Translations under genes and position numbers: made by a program
Assembly (NCBI GenBank): GCA_015493405.1
Contig: WGDF01000346.1
Location: forward strand, 1 to 5,725
Origin: Flavobacteriaceae bacterium
GTDB taxonomy: Bacteria > Bacteroidota > Bacteroidia > Flavobacteriales > Flavobacteriaceae
Direction of reading: 5' to 3'
Length of the DNA stretch: 5,725 nucleotides
Shown here: piece after piece, positions 1-5,527 of the stretch
Layout: the number at the start of each line of letters is the position of its first letter
How positions within the stretch are numbered: the stretch's first letter is position 1
Notes under the pieces: generated by a model
What the model was told of the DNA's origin: nothing
The model's input: only the letters and a program-made list of their open reading frames with translations
The model's database searches: none

Positions 1-737
1 AATTGATTTATGTTGAATCACCGACCAATCCTACTATGGTTTTAACAGATATTGAAGCCGTTTCAAATCTGGCTCATGAGCATCATATTTTGATGGCAGT
101 GGATAATACTTTTTCGAGTCCTTATATTCAAAAACCTTTAGATTGGGGTGCTGATATTGTTTTGCATTCCTTGACCAAGTTTATTAACGGTCATGCTGAT
201 GTCGTCGGGGGCGCATTGATTGCCAAAGATCCGGCTGTTTATGCCCGCTTGCGCAAAACAATGGCTTATTTCGGCGCTAATATGGACCCACATCAAGCCT
301 ATATGGTTATTCGTGGGGTAAAAACTTTGTCCTTGCGCGTAGAGCGCGCTTCAGAGAATGCTATGAAAGTAGCCGAATATCTCGAAAGTCATCCTAAAAT
401 TGCTTGGATTAAATATCCCGGTTTAACCTCATACCGGCAATATGATTTAGCACAAAAACAAATGAAATTGCCCGGCGCTATGATTAGTTTCGGAGTTAAG
501 GGTGGATTTGATGCCGGAAAAATTTTGATGGATAATGTGCAATTGGCATTGTTGGCCGTATCCTTGGGCGGCGTCGAAACATTGATTCAGCATCCGGCCT
601 CTATGACCCATGCTGCTATGAGAAAAGCAGATCGAGAAGCAGCCGGCATTACCGATGAGCTGGTCCGTTTTGCCGTCGGTATAGAAAATGTAGAAGATAT
701 TATAGCCGATTTGGATCAAGCTTTGGCCCAAATTTAG
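1..737 (+). CDS. PLP-dependent trans-sulfuration enzyme, methionine gamma-lyase-like (5' truncated by window edge)
   Basis: This is a fold-type I PLP enzyme of the Cys/Met metabolism family (cystathionine gamma-synthase, gamma-lyase, methionine gamma-lyase), acting in the cytoplasm on sulfur amino acids. The frame is open from the left edge, where the TTG at 3-5 is an internal Leu codon and not a start. About 152 residues are missing relative to the ~398-residue methionine gamma-lyases. Counting that Leu as residue 1, visible family residues are Asn9 in ESPTNPT, the cofactor-binding Asp34 in AVDNTFSSP, the Schiff-base Lys59 in HSLTKFINGH (with Ser56), Ser187 in AVSLGGVETL, and the carboxylate-binding Arg222 in LVRFAVG. 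The pattern GVKTL...PGL...QHPASMTH...AGI resembles methionine gamma-lyase most. However, the Lys-Asp pair lining the active site of the Pseudomonas enzyme appears as Met87-Ala88, and the diagnostic active-site Cys lies outside the window. Cystathionine gamma-lyase or an O-acetylhomoserine-using enzyme remains possible. Family confident, substrate uncertain. The gene ends at TAG 735-737, just before a terminator. Confidence 0.9.
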   Translation, partial: LIYVESPTNPTMVLTDIEAVSNLAHEHHILMAVDNTFSSPYIQKPLDWGADIVLHSLTKFINGHADVVGGALIAKDPAVYARLRKTMAYFGANMDPHQAYMVIRGVKTLSLRVERASENAMKVAEYLESHPKIAWIKYPGLTSYRQYDLAQKQMKLPGAMISFGVKGGFDAGKILMDNVQLALLAVSLGGVETLIQHPASMTHAAMRKADREAAGITDELVRFAVGIENVEDIIADLDQALAQI

Positions 738-764
738 ATTTACTGTAATCATTTTTTATAATAC

Positions 765-811
765 AGCCTATAAGTTTTTTCTATCATGAAAATTTATAGG
801 CTTTTTATTTT
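765..811 (+). terminator. Rho-independent terminator after the trans-sulfuration gene
   Basis: AGCCTATAA (765-773) pairs exactly with TTATAGGCT (794-802). The stem extends inward by six more pairs, including two G-U pairs, to an 8-nt loop, giving about 15 bp. A T-rich run (802-811, one A) follows directly. It lies 28 bp after the TAG at 735-737 and separates this gene from the SlyD-like gene. Confidence 0.88.
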
Positions 812-815
812 GTGT

Positions 816-823
816 TATTTTTG
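816..823 (+). promoter_or_regulatory. Possible -7 promoter element for the SlyD-like gene
   Basis: TATTTTTG matches the Bacteroidota -7 consensus TAnnTTTG exactly and sits 18 bp before the ATG at 842, just past the preceding terminator. A separate promoter is expected there because that terminator isolates the gene. No TTTG or TTG is seen at the usual ~19-bp distance upstream; that position falls inside the terminator stem. The match is therefore only half a promoter, in T-rich DNA where chance hits are common. Confidence 0.35.
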
Positions 824-841
824 TTACATAAAATAAATCCT

Positions 842-1345
842 ATGATAACAGAAGAGACACAAGTTTTGGCTTTTAAATATTTAGTTAAAGATGCCGAGAC
901 CGGCCTTGTTTATGAGAATACTTATGGACAAAAGCCTTTAGAAATAATAGTTGGACGACAACAGATTTTACCGGCTTTGGAACAAGCTTTGGTTCGTATT
1001 CCCGTAGGAAGTGAACAAAAGATATATCTTGAAAAACCTTATGGCAGTTATGATGCGTCTGCCATTGTTCATATTCCAAGACATCAAGTGGGAGATATAC
1101 CCCTAGAGCGTGGTATGACTTTGTATGCCAAAGGATCAAAAGGGGAGACCTTGGAAGTTTCCGTTTTGAGTTTTGATGATCAAACTGTTTCCATAGACCA
1201 TAACCATCCTATGGCGGCCAAAAATTTGATTTTTAAAGTTAAAGTTGTCCATCAACGAATGGCAACTCCGGAAGAATTGTCTCAAGACCATCTACATTCC
1301 GAAGGGGATAGTTGTGGTTGTGGTTCTTCTTGCGGCTGTCACTAA
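842..1345 (+). CDS. SlyD-like FKBP-type peptidyl-prolyl cis-trans isomerase with Cys/His metal-binding tail
   Basis: This 167-residue cytoplasmic protein matches the SlyD architecture. An N-terminal FKBP half (about residues 5-68, with GRQQILPALEQAL and the flap PYGSYD) is followed by the inserted-in-flap chaperone domain (about 69-118). The FKBP fold then resumes at IDHNHPMAAKNLIF (118-131), equivalent to the VDGNHMLAGQNLKF strand of E. coli SlyD. After the family-typical ATPEEL (141-146) comes a short tail with His150, His152, Cys158, Cys160, Cys164, Cys166 and His167, ending SSCGCH; E. coli SlyD ends GGCGCH. SlyD proteins catalyse prolyl isomerisation, act as folding chaperones and bind nickel for hydrogenase maturation. 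Folding and metal roles are inferred here, and no hydrogenase gene is visible. The tail is much shorter than the E. coli one, and the usual AG of HPLAGK is AA (125-126). A GTG at 812 extends the frame by 10 codons but abuts the preceding terminator, so ATG 842 is preferred. No Shine-Dalgarno is evident. Confidence 0.9.
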   Translation: MITEETQVLAFKYLVKDAETGLVYENTYGQKPLEIIVGRQQILPALEQALVRIPVGSEQKIYLEKPYGSYDASAIVHIPRHQVGDIPLERGMTLYAKGSKGETLEVSVLSFDDQTVSIDHNHPMAAKNLIFKVKVVHQRMATPEELSQDHLHSEGDSCGCGSSCGCH

Positions 1346-1408
1346 AATATAACCCGTTTTTTAATCTAAAATTCACAATTCTTATTTTTTAATTGGTTAT
1401 TTTTCTAT

Positions 1409-1440
1409 AAAAGCCTTGTTGAAATTTAAACAAGGCTTTT
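1409..1440 (+). terminator. Rho-independent terminator after the SlyD-like gene
   Basis: AAAAGCCTTGTT (1409-1420) and AACAAGGCTTTT (1429-1440) form a perfect 12-bp stem with an 8-nt loop. The T4 that closes the stem is followed by T-rich sequence. It lies about 64 bp beyond the TAA of the SlyD-like gene (1343-1345) and about 120 bp before recR. The A4/T4 ends make it nearly symmetric, so it could also act in reverse, but no minus-strand gene faces it here. Confidence 0.9.
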
Positions 1441-1545
1441 GTATTGTCTTAATTTTTTTATTGTGCTTTCTTTTTTAGGTATTTTTCCTTTTCTTTAACG
1501 GTATGATTTTATTGTTTTGCTTTTATATTATAAAGTAAAATTATG

Positions 1546-1553
1546 TAACTTTG
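1546..1553 (+). promoter_or_regulatory. Possible -7 promoter element directly before recR
   Basis: TAACTTTG is an exact TAnnTTTG match ending six bases before the ATG at 1560. The upstream partner is imperfect: TTTA at 1522-1525 lies 20 bp away, and a true TTTG at 1516-1519 is 26 bp away, beyond the usual spacing. If used, transcription would begin within a few bases of the start codon. A promoter is expected somewhere in 1441-1559 because a strong terminator lies just upstream. Confidence 0.4.
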
Positions 1554-1559
1554 TTCCCT

Positions 1560-2189
1560 ATGGAATATCCTTCGAAATTATTAACGGAAATCGTAGATGA
1601 AATAGCCAAATTACCCGGCATCGGTAAACGGACGGCTTTGCGTTTGGCTTTACATTTGTTGAAACAACCGGTGGAACAGAGTGACAATTTGTCACAAGCT
1701 ATAGCCAAGTTTAGAAAAGAAGTGAAGTATTGTGAAATATGTCATAATATCTCGGATAAGGCTGTGTGCGATGTTTGTAGTGATCGTTCTCGAAACCATC
1801 AATTGATTTGTGTTGTAGAGGATGTGCGCGATGTAATGGCTATTGAAACAACCGGAGAATTTCGCGGTGTTTATCATGTTTTAGGGGGATTAATTTCGCC
1901 TTTAGACGGGGTAGGCCCCTCGGATCTGACCATTGCTAAACTCCTTAAAAGATTGACAGATTATGCGGTTGACGAAGTTGTGTTGGCTTTGAGTGCTACG
2001 GTTGATGGTGATACGACTAATTTTTATTTGTATCGACAAATTTCGACCCTTAATTTGCCCATCACCATATCTACTATTGCAAGAGGAATCGGTATAGGAG
2101 AGGAGCTGGAATATGCCGATGAGGTGACCTTGGTTCGTAGTATTTTGAATCGTGTTCCATTTGAAAAATCAATTAAACAAAATCGATAA
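1560..2189 (+). CDS. recR: Recombination mediator protein RecR
   Basis: RecR works with RecO (and RecF) to load RecA onto single-stranded gaps during recombinational DNA repair. The 209-residue product has the full family layout. An N-terminal helix-hairpin-helix carries LPGIGKRTALRLALHLL (18-34). A C4 zinc finger follows with Cys58, Cys61, Cys70 and Cys73. The Toprim domain begins at ICVVEDVRDVMAIE (83-96, acidic Glu87) and continues through YHVLGGLISPLDGVGP. The C-terminal segment STIARGIGIGEELEYADEVTL is highly characteristic. Length is close to the usual ~200 residues. The frame also opens at a TTG (1551), but that triplet belongs to a likely promoter element, and bacterial homologues begin near the MEYPS-type sequence, so ATG 1560 is preferred. 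RecR is normally encoded apart from RecO and RecF, and neither is visible here. The 75-bp gap to lon has no clear terminator, so read-through into lon is possible. Confidence 0.97.
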   Translation: MEYPSKLLTEIVDEIAKLPGIGKRTALRLALHLLKQPVEQSDNLSQAIAKFRKEVKYCEICHNISDKAVCDVCSDRSRNHQLICVVEDVRDVMAIETTGEFRGVYHVLGGLISPLDGVGPSDLTIAKLLKRLTDYAVDEVVLALSATVDGDTTNFYLYRQISTLNLPITISTIARGIGIGEELEYADEVTLVRSILNRVPFEKSIKQNR

Positions 2190-2264
2190 TTTTATAGCTG
2201 TGTTTTTTGAAACTGACAGGTATGATTGTTGCTAGATTAAATAAAAAATAAAATAATACAATTT

Positions 2265-4685
2265 ATGGGAAAAGATATGAAAGTTGCAAATGAACAAGTG
2301 TTATTTGACATGCTCAATGATGAAGCGGAAATGATTCCTTTGCTCAGTCCCGAAGATGAAAAAAAATTACAAGATGCCGATATTCCTGAAGTTTTAGATA
2401 TACTCACGCTTCGCAATAATATTTTATTGCCGGGGGTCGTGATTCCTATTTCGGTAGGCCGAGATCAATCTATTGAATTGATAGAAGCTGTTCATAAAAA
2501 AGACAATATTTTGGGTGTTGTGGCACAAACCAATCCCGATATTGAAATACCACAATCAAGTGATATTTATAAAATTGGGACTGCAGCTAAAATACAGCGA
2601 ATTATTAAAATGCCCGATGGTAATTTGACGGTTATCATACAAGGTATTAAGCGTTTTCGCATTGAAGAGATCGTGCAAGAAAAGCCCTATATACAAGCTA
2701 AAATAGTAACTTTGTCCGATCCTAATCCGGCAAGTAACAAAGAACTTAAAGCCTTGGTAGAGTCTATTAAAGAATTGGCTATTAAGGCTATAAAGCTCAA
2801 TCAAAATATTCCCAGTGAGGCTACATTTGCCATAGAAAATATCAATAGTCCGGTTTTTTTGGTCAATTTTATCACTTCAAATTTAGAGGCTGATGTTGCT
2901 AAGAAACAGGCTTTGTTAGAAACGGATGATTTTAAGGAAAGAGCTTTGGGATTGATCAAGATTTTAGATGAAGAAGTCCAAAGATTGGAACTCAAAAATG
3001 ATATCAAAAACAAAACCCGTAAAGTTTTAGACCAACAAAGTCGAGAATATTTTTTGCATCAAGAAATGCGCACCATTCAGGAAGAATTAGGGGATGTGGG
3101 GCCCGCTCAAGAAATAGAAGAGCTGAGACTAAAAGCTGAAAAGAAAAAATGGCAGCCCGATGTGCAAGCGCATTTTAATAAAGAACTCAAACGTTTAAAG
3201 CGGATGAATCCGCAGGCGCCCGATTTTGGCGTACAGCGCAATTATTTGGAATTGATGCTCGATTTGCCTTGGAACAACTTATCCGAAGACAAAATTGATT
3301 TGAAATATGCCAAAAAAATCTTAGACCGTGATCATTTTGGTCTAAAAGATGTCAAGAAACGCATTCTTGAATATTTGGCAGTTTTAAAGATTAAAAATGA
3401 TATGAAATCGCCTATTCTTTGTTTATATGGCCCTCCGGGTGTCGGAAAAACCTCTTTAGGTAAATCTATAGCTGAAGCCGTCGGTAGAAAATATGTGCGT
3501 ATGTCATTGGGTGGCATGAAGGATGAATCGGAGATTCGCGGTCATCGCAAAACTTATATCGGTGCAATGCCGGGGCGTATCATTCAATCGATCAAAAAAG
3601 CCGGCACATCGAATCCGGTCTTTATTTTGGACGAAATAGATAAATTGGGCAGTAGTCATCGTGGAGATCCATCTTCGGCTATGCTAGAAGTATTGGACCC
3701 TGAGCAAAATAGTGAGTTTTATGATAATTTCTTAGAAATTGGTTATGATTTATCACGGGTGATGTTTATTGCAACGGCCAATTATTTTTATGACATTCCT
3801 TGGGCGCTGCGTGACCGTATGGAAATCATTCCGATTTCGGGGTACACCATAGAAGAAAAAATAGAAATAGCCAAACGGCATTTGTTGCCCAAGCAACTCA
3901 AAGCCCATGGGCTTCAAGAGAAAGATTTAAAGTTGGGCAAAAAACAACTCAAAAAAATCATTGAATCTTATACGCGGGAATCCGGCGTTCGCGGTTTAGA
4001 TAAAACCTTGGCTAAGGTGGTGCGCAATGTAGCAAAATCTATTGCCATGGAAGATACTTATCCTAAAAAACCAAATTTAAAAGAGATAGAAAAAATCTTG
4101 GGCAAACCGAAATTTAATATCGCCGAATATGAAGATAATAAAGTTCCGGGTGTGGTAACCGGTTTGGCATGGACCCGCGTAGGCGGAGATATTTTGTTTA
4201 TCGAATCCATTTTGGCTAAAGGCAAAGGTCAATTACATTTAACCGGTAATTTGGGGCAAGTTATGAAAGAATCGGCACAGATTGCATTGGCTTATATCAA
4301 AGCAAAAGCCGGAAAATTGGGCATTGACCCTGAAGTATTTGACCAATATCAAATCCATGTGCATGTCCCTGAAGGCGCTACGCCCAAAGATGGCCCTTCT
4401 GCAGGTATTACGATGCTTACATCTATGGTTTCGGCTTTGACCGGTCGTAAAGTCAAGCCTAATTTGGCGATGACCGGAGAAATTACATTACGAGGTAAAG
4501 TTTTGCCGGTGGGTGGTATTAAAGAAAAAATATTAGCGGCTAAACGAGCCAAAATTAAAGAGATTATTTTATCTGAACGCAATAAAAAAGATGTGGCAGA
4601 AATCAATCCTGATTACATTAAAGGCCTTAAATTTCATTATGTCAAGAAAATGGAAGAAGTCTTGGAAATGGCTTTATTGGACTAG
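2265..4685 (+). CDS. lon: ATP-dependent protease Lon (La)
   Basis: Lon is a cytoplasmic, homohexameric AAA+ serine protease that unfolds and degrades damaged and some regulatory proteins. The 806-residue product is complete. It has an acidic N-terminal extension (about 1-44), then the LON substrate-binding domain starting at LTLRNNILLPGVVIPISVGR, a helical region (about 240-340), and the AAA+ module. Key ATPase residues are Walker A GPPGVGKT (389-396, Lys395), Walker B FILDEID (Asp456, Glu457), sensor-1 Asn506, the arginine finger Arg518 in RDRMEII, and sensor-2 Arg576 in ESGVRGL. The C-terminal protease domain holds the catalytic dyad Ser712 (DGPSAG) and Lys755 (GGIKEK), spaced 43 residues apart as in E. 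coli. All essential residues are present. The extension makes it slightly longer than E. coli Lon (784). A second ATG at 2277, four codons in, has GGA six bases before it and could be the real start. No heat-shock element was recognised. The CYTH gene follows 19 bp after the TAG. Confidence 0.98.
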   Translation: MGKDMKVANEQVLFDMLNDEAEMIPLLSPEDEKKLQDADIPEVLDILTLRNNILLPGVVIPISVGRDQSIELIEAVHKKDNILGVVAQTNPDIEIPQSSDIYKIGTAAKIQRIIKMPDGNLTVIIQGIKRFRIEEIVQEKPYIQAKIVTLSDPNPASNKELKALVESIKELAIKAIKLNQNIPSEATFAIENINSPVFLVNFITSNLEADVAKKQALLETDDFKERALGLIKILDEEVQRLELKNDIKNKTRKVLDQQSREYFLHQEMRTIQEELGDVGPAQEIEELRLKAEKKKWQPDVQAHFNKELKRLKRMNPQAPDFGVQRNYLELMLDLPWNNLSEDKIDLKYAKKILDRDHFGLKDVKKRILEYLAVLKIKNDMKSPILCLYGPPGVGKTSLGKSIAEAVGRKYVRMSLGGMKDESEIRGHRKTYIGAMPGRIIQSIKKAGTSNPVFILDEIDKLGSSHRGDPSSAMLEVLDPEQNSEFYDNFLEIGYDLSRVMFIATANYFYDIPWALRDRMEIIPISGYTIEEKIEIAKRHLLPKQLKAHGLQEKDLKLGKKQLKKIIESYTRESGVRGLDKTLAKVVRNVAKSIAMEDTYPKKPNLKEIEKILGKPKFNIAEYEDNKVPGVVTGLAWTRVGGDILFIESILAKGKGQLHLTGNLGQVMKESAQIALAYIKAKAGKLGIDPEVFDQYQIHVHVPEGATPKDGPSAGITMLTSMVSALTGRKVKPNLAMTGEITLRGKVLPVGGIKEKILAAKRAKIKEIILSERNKKDVAEINPDYIKGLKFHYVKKMEEVLEMALLD

Positions 4686-4704
4686 GAGTTTAAATCTTTA
4701 AAAA

Positions 4705-5160
4705 ATGCGAGAAATAGAACGAAAATTTTTAGTCTTAAACGATGATTACAAATTAGAGGCAGAACGACTTCATCATATTGTTCAAGCCTATCTCAATCGT
4801 GATCCCGGAAGAACCGTTCGCATTCGTATTCAAGATGCCAATGCTTATCTGACGATTAAAGGCCCATCAAATAAGACCGGCGCCAGTCGCTTCGAATGGG
4901 AAAAGGAAATTCCTCTTGAAGAAGCTCGGGCTTTGCTGGAATTGGCCGAACCCGGCGTGATTGAAAAAGTCCGTTATATCATTCCCATCCAAGATAATTT
5001 AGCTTTTGAAGTTGATGAATTTTTGGGTGAACATGCCGGTTTAACACTGGCGGAGATAGAATTGCCTGAGGAAGATTATCCCTTTGTCAAACCATCGTGG
5101 TTGGGCGCCGAAGTGACGGGACAACCGCAATATTATAATGCACAATTGAGCAAAGCTTAG
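4705..5160 (+). CDS. CYTH-domain protein, probable inorganic triphosphatase
   Basis: This complete 151-residue protein belongs to the CYTH / triphosphate tunnel metalloenzyme family. These enzymes fold into a beta-barrel tunnel that binds triphosphate and divalent metal. The hallmark ExExK motif opens the protein as EIERKF (Glu3, Glu5, Lys7). Further charged positions follow the expected alternating pattern: Arg39 and Arg41 (VRIRI), Lys52 (LTIKG), Glu64 and Glu66 (FEWEKE), Lys88 and Arg90 (EKVRY), Glu102 and Asp104 (FEVDEF), and Glu117 and Glu119 (LAEIEL). Size and the C-terminal pattern (PSWLGAEVTG...YYN) resemble the short stand-alone bacterial type typified by Nitrosomonas europaea tripolyphosphatase. 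Hydrolysis of tripolyphosphate to pyrophosphate and phosphate is therefore the best guess. Adenylate cyclase (CyaB) or thiamine-triphosphatase activity is less likely but not excluded. The gene starts 19 bp after lon's stop with no promoter or terminator between, implying co-transcription. No good Shine-Dalgarno is seen. No strong plus-strand terminator follows the TAG. Confidence 0.93.
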   Translation: MREIERKFLVLNDDYKLEAERLHHIVQAYLNRDPGRTVRIRIQDANAYLTIKGPSNKTGASRFEWEKEIPLEEARALLELAEPGVIEKVRYIIPIQDNLAFEVDEFLGEHAGLTLAEIELPEEDYPFVKPSWLGAEVTGQPQYYNAQLSKA

Positions 5161-5228
5161 ACTTAATGGCTATCTTGTTAGTAGTTTGGCTGCAATTCTC
5201 AAAATCAGAGTGTATAAAATAGAAGTTT

Positions 5229-5266
5229 TTTAAACAAAAAAACCGCAGGGTAAAATTTCCTGCGGT
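5229..5266 (-). terminator. Rho-independent terminator of the tRNA-Val unit
   Basis: On the plus strand ACCGCAGG (5242-5249) and CCTGCGGT (5259-5266) form a perfect 8-bp GC-rich stem with a 9-nt loop. Read on the minus strand, the stem is followed by a T-run (complement of 5236-5241, then more T after one G), so it works in the tRNA's direction. The stem begins 4 nt beyond the tRNA 3' end. No T-run follows on the plus strand, so it should not efficiently stop lon-CYTH transcription. Confidence 0.88.
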
Positions 5267-5270
5267 AAAG

Positions 5271-5345
5271 TGGGCGATGAGGGATTCGAACCCCCGACCC
5301 CCTCGGTGTAAACGAGGTGCTCTGAACCAACTGAGCTAATCGCCC
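5271..5345 (-). tRNA. tRNA-Val (anticodon UAC)
   Basis: The minus strand folds into a complete 75-nt cloverleaf. The acceptor stem is GGGCGAT/ATCGCCC with discriminator A. The D stem is GCTC/GAGC with the loop containing GG. The anticodon stem CCTCG/CGAGG encloses loop TTTACAC, giving anticodon UAC, which decodes GUA and, by wobble, other Val codons. The variable loop is 5 nt (GGGTC). The T stem GGGGG/CCCTC (one G-U) carries loop TTCGAAT. The CCA end is not encoded: CTT follows the discriminator, so a CCA-adding enzyme is required. It is a solitary tRNA with its own promoter and terminator, converging on the lon-CYTH genes. No integration remnant or duplicated tRNA end is seen beside it. Confidence 0.98.
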
Positions 5346-5354
5346 GATTTTTTC

Positions 5355-5401
5355 AGGTGTCATTACTTCCGATTTTCATTGGAGAATACAAATGACAACC
5401 T
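5355..5401 (-). other. Potential hairpin in the tRNA-Val 5' leader
   Basis: AGGTGTCATT (5355-5364) and AATGACAACCT (5391-5401) are complementary over ten pairs with one bulged base, enclosing about 26 nt. The transcript from the promoter at 5417-5447 would contain this structure, ending about 9 nt before the mature tRNA 5' end. It could be a processing or stability element or a chance inverted repeat. The pairing is directly visible; the role is unknown. Confidence 0.45.
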
Positions 5402-5416
5402 TTGCGTTTGCGAGTG

Positions 5417-5447
5417 CAAATATAAGACAAGTTTTTTATTTCACAAA
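5417..5447 (-). promoter_or_regulatory. Consensus Bacteroidota promoter for tRNA-Val
   Basis: Read on the minus strand, TTTG (5447-5444) is followed after exactly 19 bp by TATATTTG (5424-5417). This is a perfect match to the Bacteroidota housekeeping promoter TTTG-N19-TAnnTTTG. Transcription should start near 5410-5414, giving a leader of about 65-70 nt before the tRNA at 5345. It is the best promoter in the window and supports the phylum assignment. A short inverted repeat, TTTGC(N4)GCAAA (5407-5420), overlaps the -7 box. Confidence 0.85.
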
Positions 5448-5527
5448 TAAATAAGATGAAATTCTCTCATTTTTTTTAGCCTGTTTTTGTAATAATTTGA
5501 TTTTGTGAGCACTATAAAATAATACAA

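Noticed and set aside
447..752. Minus-strand open frame of about 100 codons opposite the trans-sulfuration gene
   Set aside because: It lies antisense to strongly conserved PLP-enzyme coding sequence and its translation resembles no protein. It is a shadow frame, as are the antisense frames within the SlyD-like gene, recR and lon.
812..841. GTG at 812 as the start of the SlyD-like gene, adding ten residues
   Set aside because: It directly abuts the T-tract of the preceding terminator and overlaps a likely -7 element. The added residues (LFLLHKINP) do not match SlyD N-termini. ATG 842 gives a normal family start.
2190..2264. Hairpin CTGT...ACAG after recR as a terminator
   Set aside because: Only four base pairs with a long loop and no T-run after it; recR and lon may be partly co-transcribed.
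5225..5242. GTTTTTT/AAAAAAC inverted repeat as a plus-strand terminator for the CYTH gene
   Set aside because: The stem is almost entirely A-T and no T-run follows on the plus strand. The sequence is better explained as the T-tract of the minus-strand tRNA terminator.
5271..5345. tRNA-Val as an integration site for a mobile element
   Set aside because: No duplicated tRNA 3' end, integrase or composition shift is visible on either side; the tRNA has an intact native promoter and terminator.
5407..5420. Inverted repeat TTTGC(N4)GCAAA over the tRNA promoter as a repressor operator
   Set aside because: Half-sites are only 5 bp and one is formed by the TTTG of the -7 consensus itself, so partial symmetry is expected by chance.
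5481..5527. Possible plus-strand promoter in the T-rich DNA between the tRNA promoter and the right-edge gene
   Set aside because: TTTG occurs several times but no TAnnTTTG with a correctly spaced TTTG is present, and no plus-strand gene follows.
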